From: Microbotryum silenes-acaulis
Lineage: Eukaryota > Basidiomycota > Microbotryomycetes > Microbotryales > Microbotryaceae
Direction of reading: 5' to 3'
DNA: 64,000 bases
Assembly: GCA_003665825.1 (NCBI GenBank)
Contig: QPFY01000018.1
Coordinates: forward strand, 310,001-374,000
Shown: positions 56,132-64,000 of the stretch, piece by piece
How positions within the stretch are numbered: the first letter of the stretch is position 1
Layout of the letters: each line of letters opens with the position of its first letter
Position numbers and translations under genes: made by a program
The notes under the pieces: model-generated
The model's input: only the letters and a program-made list of their open reading frames with translations
Told to the model about the DNA's origin: nothing
The model's database searches: none

Positions 56132-57455
56132 TCAAGCCTGTTTAGTAAAGAACGATCCAATCCCTTTCTGTTGAGCAGGTTTGCTCGTCCCCGCCTTTGC
56201 ACCACCCGTCGTACTCGAACCCGCACCAAACTTCTTCGCCGGAGCCGCCGCCTTCTTCGGTGCGGGCGCGGTTTCCTTCTTCTTCGTCTCCACCGCCGCC
56301 GCAGGAGCCTTGGTCTTGGTGTCTCCCTTCAAAGCCATCTCCTCCGCCTCTCTCAAAGCCTCTTCATCCCAAAGATCGTCCTCCTCCTCGTCCGAAGCCA
56401 ATTCCTCATCCGCGAACAACCCATTCTGCTTCTTCTTCGGTGAAGCTTTCCTCTTACTCGGAACGACTTTAGGAGCCACTGGAGGAGGAGGAGTCGGTTC
56501 TCTACGCGCAAAAAGACCTCCAGGTTGTCCAATCTTGCGCACCGTCGAAGCGGCAGGTTTCTTAGTCGATCTCGAGGATGGGATGTCGGAATTCGAGGTG
56601 GAAGTTTTGGTTGATTCGAGTTTGTTTCCCAACAAGGTGGTGGACTTGGTAGAAGTCGAAGCCTTGTTCGTGAATGACTTCTTCCCCGTTTGAGAAGAAG
56701 ACTTTTTACGTTCTCCGTTGGGATGTACGATCTCGCCGTACCCTCCTAAAGGGATGGGCTTCCATTTCGCTCGGTGCGCGTCGGTGGAGAGCAAGGGGAG
56801 GGTATGGAGGGAGAGGTCTGAGGTTGAAGCGAGGGGGTTCGAGTGGAGGGCATAAACGTGTAATTGGGGCGGGGTGAGGAAACGGTTTTGGGCGGCTGGG
56901 ATGTAAAATACAGGAGAGGGAAGTAATCAGTGGGGGGTGGATGGCTAGGGGACGACTCGGTGAGGGAAAGACTCACCTTCCAGTTCGGCTTGAGGGACGA
57001 GCAAGATGATCGACGTGGGCGCGGTCGATCCCGTCTGTGAAGCATGCTGCGAGTCCAAATCCATCGCGTGGTCGTCTTCATCTTCCTTGGATTGGATCGC
57101 GACTTGGCCGCAGAGGCAGTAGGTCGCGGTGATGCCACGAGCTTGGGTGGACGGGTCTTCAAGGAAGGCTGCTAGCAGGCTGTGCGAGTGGGAGCATGAG
57201 ATGAGTTCACCAGTTCGAGCGTGGTCTGAAAGCAAAATAAAAAGGAGAACCTACACCTTGGCATCCTGGATAGTGATGCCTAATTCACGCGACGCAACCC
57301 TGTACGACAACTGCATTCAGAGCGACCACGACGCGCGAGGTCAATCGACGCGTCGAAGAATCGCACTCAGCTGAGAGAACGCAACGTACAGGCTGTTGGT
57401 CGATGGCGATCCGCTTGGTCAGGTGACGGAACGCGACTTTTTGGTCCATCTCCAT
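56132..57455 (-). CDS. POLD3: DNA polymerase delta subunit 3 (POLD3/Cdc27)
   Basis: Four exons on the minus strand (57455-57390, 57310-57255, 57179-56977, 56895-56132) give 362 residues. The N-terminus matches the small winged-helix domain that binds the polymerase delta B-subunit: RIAIDQQP joined to LSYRVASRELGITIQDAKVL, then ITATYCLCGQV. The middle and C-terminus are Lys/Ser/Ala-rich and disordered, and the protein ends with a PCNA-binding PIP box, Gln351, Ile354, Phe357, Phe358 (QKGIGSFF). Family knowledge: POLD3/Cdc27 tethers replicative polymerase delta to PCNA and supports lagging-strand and break-induced synthesis in the nucleus. Splice sites were set by family continuity; upstream in-frame ATGs exist, but the chosen start gives the normal short lead. 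Confidence 0.88.
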
Positions 57456-58503
57456 CTTGGTAGGCGAGTTGAGGTGCTCCCACAACGGAGCGAGTTGGTG
57501 CGACGCGTCGAGTTCGGAGGCGCGCTTGAGCTGGGACCTCCTCCAGCGGGCAACGTGCTTGAAGCGCCGAGCAGTCAGTCTACTCAGGGGCCGCATAGCG
57601 ACGAGCTAGCGATTTTCGATCATAAAATTTACCCCATTCTATAATTGACATTACATATTGCAAAGAATTGGATCTGACTCGATCATCTCTCGCTCTCTCT
57701 GAGCCAGGGTGGCCCGCGAGCTCAAGTAGCGAGGCCCGTTCGACGTCATCGTGTGAGTGGGGCGCGCCCCCGCGCGGGACCATCGTCGGTAGCCTCGGCA
57801 CTTGGAGCTTGGAGAGCCAAGTGATCGCTCGCTGAGCGCTGATCTATTGGTCGTCGCAGACTCGTCATCATTATTCATTATTGAGTCGTGAGTACGTTCG
57901 CTTTGAATTTTGCCACTGAAGGCTTTGGTTGTCCTCCTTGCCCTTTGCCTTCGAATTGTTCTCCTTCGCCACTTCACAAGATCCACGCCTGCTTCGTCTT
58001 CCCCGGACTCCAACCCGTCGCTGATTTCCGCCGGCTGAACTCGGCCTCCGACCCTTGTCACACGACCGCCGCCCGAGCGACCACAGATTCAATGCCGAAC
58101 GGTCCTTACCGAATCATAAACAGGATTTTGTAACAGATACGCTAGTTCGCTCCCACCAACCGGGTACGTACCTTTTGTCCGAGTTGTTCACTGGCGTATG
58201 AGCTGGTGTTCACTCGGGGAAAAGCCTCGGCCTAGACGAGCTTCGGCCTTGGTTACGTCAGCTGACTTTTGCCCTTTGCGCCCGCTCGCCCTCCCTCGGC
58301 CTTCTCGTTCCCAGCCATAGGCTCTTCCAGATCGGCTCTTGCGCACCTCGGTCTGAACCTTAGACGCCCAACCCTCTCTGTTTGAATTTTCTCCTCTCGA
58401 GATCACCTCCCAGCACAATCGACCTTAACGCACCTCCAAGCATAAACGCACCTCCAAGCATAAACGCACCTTCAAGCATAAACGCCCCGGCACAATCCCC
58501 AGG
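57456..58503. other. Divergent intergenic region
   Basis: Shared upstream region of POLD3 (minus) and the MBOAT gene (plus). Just before the MBOAT start there are three tandem copies of a 15-base CACCTCCAAGCATAAACG-like unit (about 58430-58490), likely in the 5' leader. No gene is supported. Confidence 0.55.
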
Positions 58504-60151
58504 ATGGGAACCACCTTGGAGTTTTCCCTTCCGCCGATCTCGGCCTTCGCCTTCGTCCCCTTCATCTACCTCCAAGCCGTACTCCTCCAACCTTCCATCC
58601 CGAACCGTATCTCACGCATCTTACGGATCCTCCTATGCATCCCCGCCATCTACCTCGCCGCTGTCGGTCCGTTCAGACATCGGATCGAACCGGTGAGGTA
58701 TGCGATTGGCGCCAACTTTCGCGCGAGCATTTTTCATCCCGCCTTCATCCTCAAGGCATTGGAGTGAGTCAGTAGCGTGCTGTCCCTTTGATCACGTATG
58801 GATGCTGATCTTTGCGCATCCGCGATGCATCAGATGGGGCTTTGCTCGGGATCGCTCGACATTCGCCTGGGTCGGCTTTGAGAACGAGGACTCGGTCTCG
58901 GGCTTCGACGCATCGGACTCGCACTCCGAGGATGAGAAGGCTCGACCGAGACGCAGGCGGATACAGAATGGAGCCAAGTCGTCCGCCCTAGCTGGATCCA
59001 AATCGCTACCAACACTCAACATTCGAGGGCAAAGAAAGATGTCGGAGCAGTTTCCGACACCTCCCGACTCGCCGACCAATTCGGAGGCATCTGATGTCGC
59101 CGAAGCGAGCCCCATCGTCCCCCTCGACCTCGGCATTTATGGTCCCACCGCAGACTCCAAGTCATCATGGACTGGGGATAAGACGCCCGTGATTCAAGTC
59201 CTACGAGATGCGCTCCATCTCTGTACGTCCATGCGAGGCTACGGCTACGCTTTCGCTCCCCCCAAACGTTCGATGGCGAGTCGACCGCGGACCCCACCAC
59301 CGTCGGCCCACGGCCCCTTTGCTCGACGAGCCTTGTGGCATCTGTTCCGCTCCCACCTCATCTCAACGATATGCCAAATCCTCCTCATCCACCGCGACGA
59401 CGCGATCCCCTATTGGCTCCGAACCTACCTCTCGATCCCGATCGCCCACGCCAAACCCATAGCGCATTTCTTGGCCTACCTCTCCGTCGGTTTCTCCCTC
59501 CACGCCCAAATGCTCATCGGCTTCGAAGGTGCCTCCCTCATATTCCTCGCACTGCATTACCTACCCCGACCCTTCCAGGTCGAATTCGATTCAAGAGAAT
59601 GGGCACCTTTGTTCGATCGCCCGTTCGAAATGAGTTCGGTCACCGAATTCTGGGGTAAACAATGGCATGCGCTGTTTCGAAAACCGTTCACGAGCGTAGG
59701 GTACGAACCCGTCGTCGCGGTGGTGAATGCGGTAGCGGGGAAGAAGATGGGTAAAAGTGTTGGAAGGACTTTGGGAGCGGTTTTGGTGTTTGGTCTTTCG
59801 GCTTGGATGCACGATTTCGGCCTTTGGTCGGCGAGGTACGGCTTGTCACCTTCTCCGATTCGAAAGTTGTCGTTCCTACAACGACATGGAGCGAATTTAT
59901 TCTTCCTCCTTCAAGCGCTCTGCATCATCTTCGAACAAATCTATTCACGAACTACGAAAAGGAAAGTTGCAGGTTCGTGGGGTAGAGTTTGGAGTTTATT
60001 CGTCATCGTCGTTTTGGGAAGTCTTTTGGCGGGGAGGAGTTGGATCGCTTTGGGTTTGGTCGACGGTTTACCGAGTTTGGACAGGTGGGGTTGGCAGAGG
60101 TGGTTGGTGCCGACGGTATGTTTGGCGCCGCCACCTTTGTGGGTCAAGTGA
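58504..60151 (+). CDS. Wax-synthase-like MBOAT acyltransferase
   Basis: Two exons (58504-58763, 58834-60151) give 525 residues. Residues 1-60 hold two to three membrane spans (AFAFVPFIYLQAVLLQP, ILRILLCIPAIYLAAVGPF). A cytosolic, charged Ser-rich loop follows (about residues 95-175), then a core with at least five more spans. The family hallmarks are SVTEFWGKQWHALFRKPF and, further on, FGLSAWMHDFG, whose His (about residue 412) is the expected catalytic residue of membrane-bound O-acyltransferases. The fungal wax-synthase-type subfamily esterifies alcohols or toxin-like scaffolds with acyl-CoA in the ER. The substrate is not predictable, and no terpene or polyketide cluster is nearby. The stop overlaps a GTGAGT, so a short extra C-terminal exon is possible. 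Confidence 0.8.
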
Positions 60152-60414
60152 GTGGAATGGGAGCAGATTCGGGAGGGAAGTACGATGTATTGGTTCGCTT
60201 GTTGTATTTTGTAGCAGTCTCGTGCGAGTGAGGAGCGTGGCTTAGGGGGGCGAAGAAAATTTGGTAGGGTTTGAATCTTCTTAGCACGCTTTTTTAATAA
60301 TATACGAACCGTGTACCCATCGTAAGTCGTCGAATGTAATGATTTTGAACAAGAATCGTTACAACACGTTTTCTACAAGGCCCATCACCTCCTCCTAAGC
60401 CCAAGACATCCTCA

Positions 60415-61662
60415 CTATTTCCCCTCGGAACCCGTCAGCTCGACTTGGGTCTTCCCCATCTCCTCCTCCTCCTTATGCCTTAACCACCACCCGATATCCC
60501 ACCCTTCAAAAACCTGCTCCAACTCTTTCCTCGCGCTTGCCTCACTATCCGAACCTAAGAAAGCGCCCGATTAGAAAGAAAAAAAAACACGTTTCAGCAA
60601 ACACTTTAATGGCTAACCCGTCTCTCATAGATCCCGTTTTTTGAGACATACCATGGAACCCATTTCTTGTATCGCTAATTCCGTACTTGGCTCTCAAACC
60701 CGAACTCAAACCCAAACCAATCTCACTCTGAAGGTCTTGTACTGCCGTCCATTGAGCTTTATATACGTGCGTAGGACCGATCAATTGACGCCAAGTTTGG
60801 ATGGAGGACGGTCCGTAGAGGGCTAGAGTGAGGAGAGGGGAGGAAGTGGCGTGTTGGACCTTTTTGGAGGAGGGGAGTGGAGCGGATGAGGGGGATCAGG
60901 TTCGTGGGGTGGTAAAATGATGGGGAAGAGGGGGAAAGGTGCGTACTAGGCGGGGGAAGTAGAATCGGCCTGATGGGAGTGGGGTGGGAAGCCAGGCGAT
61001 GAGTAAGAGTTTTTTTTCCCCCGTCGGTCGGGCTCGGCAGGCGGACGCGGGTTAGGGGAGGGGAAGACGTACCTGCGTGTTCGCTATAGAACTGATCTCG
61101 GGTCCAGGTGCGAGGATTGCGAGGGAGGGAAGCAGGGCGACATCAGTCGAGGTTTCTAAGATCGTTGGACCTGGGAAGGTTCGTTACCTTTTCGGCATCT
61201 TGGGTTTTCCAGAACATGCGTTTTTGGCGAACGATCTGAAAGAGAGAGAGAATGAAGAGATCAGATGGGGGTGATCTTTCAGTCTTGCTCTGTGGTTGAG
61301 GATGATCCGGGGGTCCGTAGTTCCATCCGTCTATCCGATCCGAGAGACGAGTTGCGAACGACTCGATTCGTTGACGCTTCGGAGCACCAGAGAGAGGGCT
61401 CGCTTGCACGCACTTCGAGTCCACTTTGTTTGATCAACTGCAGGATCTCTGTAGTGAGTACCATACATTGGATCAGCTGATGTCCCAAGGCGAGTATCGA
61501 CCCCACCTTTGAGGGGTTCCTCGTTCTTCCCAAGTGGGGGAATGAAGCCTAGCCAACTTGGCGGAAGAACGTACCTTTCACTTGGGCCTGTGAGCTACAT
61601 ACGGAAGGCTTGATGATCCCTAGAGTGAGTTGAAAGGGTCCAGCTGCTGGGATGGGCGACAT
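60415..61662 (-). CDS. Nucleoside diphosphate kinase, NME6-like
   Basis: Seven exons on the minus strand (61662-61575, 61448-61414, 61235-61188, 61091-61073, 60969-60947, 60859-60652, 60554-60415) give 186 residues; two exons are only 19 and 23 nt. The protein reads FQLTLGIIKPS, SGLEIVRQKRMFWKTQDAEK, FYSEHAGRFYFPRL, TLALYGPSSIQTWRQLIGPT, then RNGFHGSDSEAS and FEGWDIGWWL. The active-site His is His140 in RNxxHGSDS, and the LIKP-type Lys of strand 1 (IIKPS) is present. The insertion GPTHVYKAQW and the acidic tail are more like NME6 than the housekeeping NDK, which usually has GATNP here. Expected role: gamma-phosphate transfer among NTPs, or a mitochondrial/regulatory role as in NME6. No clear transit peptide is seen. 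Confidence 0.88.
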
Positions 61663-62460
61663 CGAGTGGTGAGGTGTGTACAGAGGTGTGTGGGAGGCAG
61701 CTACTTGCGACGAGTCGGGCAGCGCCGGTCGGTGAGGCAACCACCAGCGCCGACCGTGGCGCGAACGACAGGAACGCGACTCGATCGCCGGTAGCAACTT
61801 TTACTTTTCGGGACGACGACGAAGGCATCGATAATGTAGAAGGAAAATGTGGCTACTTTGTTTCAACGCCGAAGGATTTCGGGAAATTTTTCCGGGGGTT
61901 GGTCTATTCCAAGCAAGCGCAGAGTATTAATCACCGTACCGTAACTTGCCATTGAAGCATGCGCGCTGGGCCGTTACCGCGCCTTTTTGGTGGGCTCTCG
62001 TCTGCCCTCGTCGCCGCAGCGCGCACCAGCTCGCACCAGCGCGCACCCGGCTCGAACGCTCCGTCTCGTCTCGCGTCACTGATCCGAATTCCGCCGGCGA
62101 TCAAGTCCGCGGCGGGTCCCTTGCGCACTTCATCACCCATCCGCAAGTAAGGCCACTCGCCTTTTTCCGAGGTTCTCAAAGCAGTCACTTGTCTCACCAG
62201 TTTCTTTCACGCAAAAACTTTTTCTATCGCTTGAACTCGACCGAAAAGCCAGAAACGGCCGGTCCGTGATGGGCGCAGCGCGGCGTGTGAAAATCGTTAC
62301 GGAAGCAGGCAACCTTTTCCATCTAAACGAGCCCACCCTGTATAAAAGAAAAAGAAAGCTCTTTTCACCTGCCGAAGAAAGGGAAAACACCCCAACACCC
62401 CCAATCGAAAAATACAGCCACTGGTCGCCTCGCCCCATCTTGACCCCGCGCCACAAAACC
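61663..62460. other. Intergenic region
   Basis: Upstream of the NME6-like gene, reaching the copia LTR. No gene, RNA or repeat is supported. Confidence 0.5.
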
Positions 62461-62747
<287 letters not shown>

Positions 62748-62796
62748 TCCCCAGAATCCTGAGCAGCTGCAGTGGTAGCTCGTTGGGCTCATAACC
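62748..62796 (-). other. Primer-binding site / initiator tRNA-Met half between inverted LTRs
   Basis: On the plus strand the last about 33 bases read GCAGTGGTAGCTCGTTGGG then CTCATAACC, the D arm and anticodon stem-loop (CAT) of an initiator tRNA-Met cut in the anticodon loop. On the minus strand, directly after the LTR, this is GGTTATGAGCCCAACGAGC, the primer-binding site expected of a copia element that uses a tRNA half, as Drosophila copia does. Confidence 0.75.

Positions 62797-64000
<1,204 letters not shown>

Overview
The window looks like nuclear DNA of a basidiomycete yeast or filamentous basidiomycete, most likely Pucciniomycotina (for example Microbotryomycetes); that placement is inferred. 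Supporting signs are intron-dense genes with short GT-AG introns (one GC-AG), polyproteins rich in Ser, Gln and Pro, (CGA)n and (GCC)n microsatellites, a Zn2Cys6 regulator, a Ycf1-type ABC transporter with an N-terminal TMD0, and Helitron, Mutator-like and copia transposons. Exon joins given here were worked out by hand. Where exon lengths are quoted they keep frame and place family motifs in register.

Layout. 0-1.4 kb: truncated Helitron Rep/helicase gene. 2.4-5.4 kb: repeats and two small secreted-protein genes. 6.3-8.8 kb (-): amino-acid permease (APC family). 9.6-14.9 kb (+): ABCC transporter. 15.6-18.7 kb (+): Zn2Cys6 transcription factor. 19.5-20.8 kb (+): glutathione S-transferase. 21.9-24.4 kb (+): Gln-rich protein with a probable Whi5/Nrm1-like segment. 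25.1-28.3 kb (+): mucin-like single-pass membrane protein. The GST and the glutathione-conjugate-type ABCC pump lie within 11 kb of each other around the zinc-cluster regulator, a plausible but unproven detoxification neighbourhood.

29-51 kb is a transposon-dominated accessory region. Helitron A (+) ends tail-to-tail against Helitron B (-), with a minimal Helitron derivative and a catalytically dead M43-like metallopeptidase between the two tails. Next comes a large Mutator-like element (-) carrying a WRKY-GCM1-type zinc finger, a DDE transposase and a ubiquitin-specific-protease-like cysteine protease region. An inverted fragment of a related element follows, then a DUF6589-like fragment and a decayed RecQ-like helicase.

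51.7-61.7 kb returns to ordinary host genes: a Ser-rich protein, an LRRC40-like LRR protein, the DNA polymerase delta subunit POLD3/Cdc27 (-), a wax-synthase-like MBOAT acyltransferase and an NME6-like nucleoside diphosphate kinase (-). The right edge (62.4-64 kb) holds a copia retrotransposon 3' part (-). Its LTR faces an identical-length inverted LTR across a 49-bp spacer that reads as the 5' half of initiator tRNA-Met.

The strongest leads are the protease-bearing Mutator-like element, the Helitron A/B tail-to-tail island with its dead M43 peptidase, the heptamer satellite grown from the Helitron 5' tip, and the LTR/tRNA-half palindrome.
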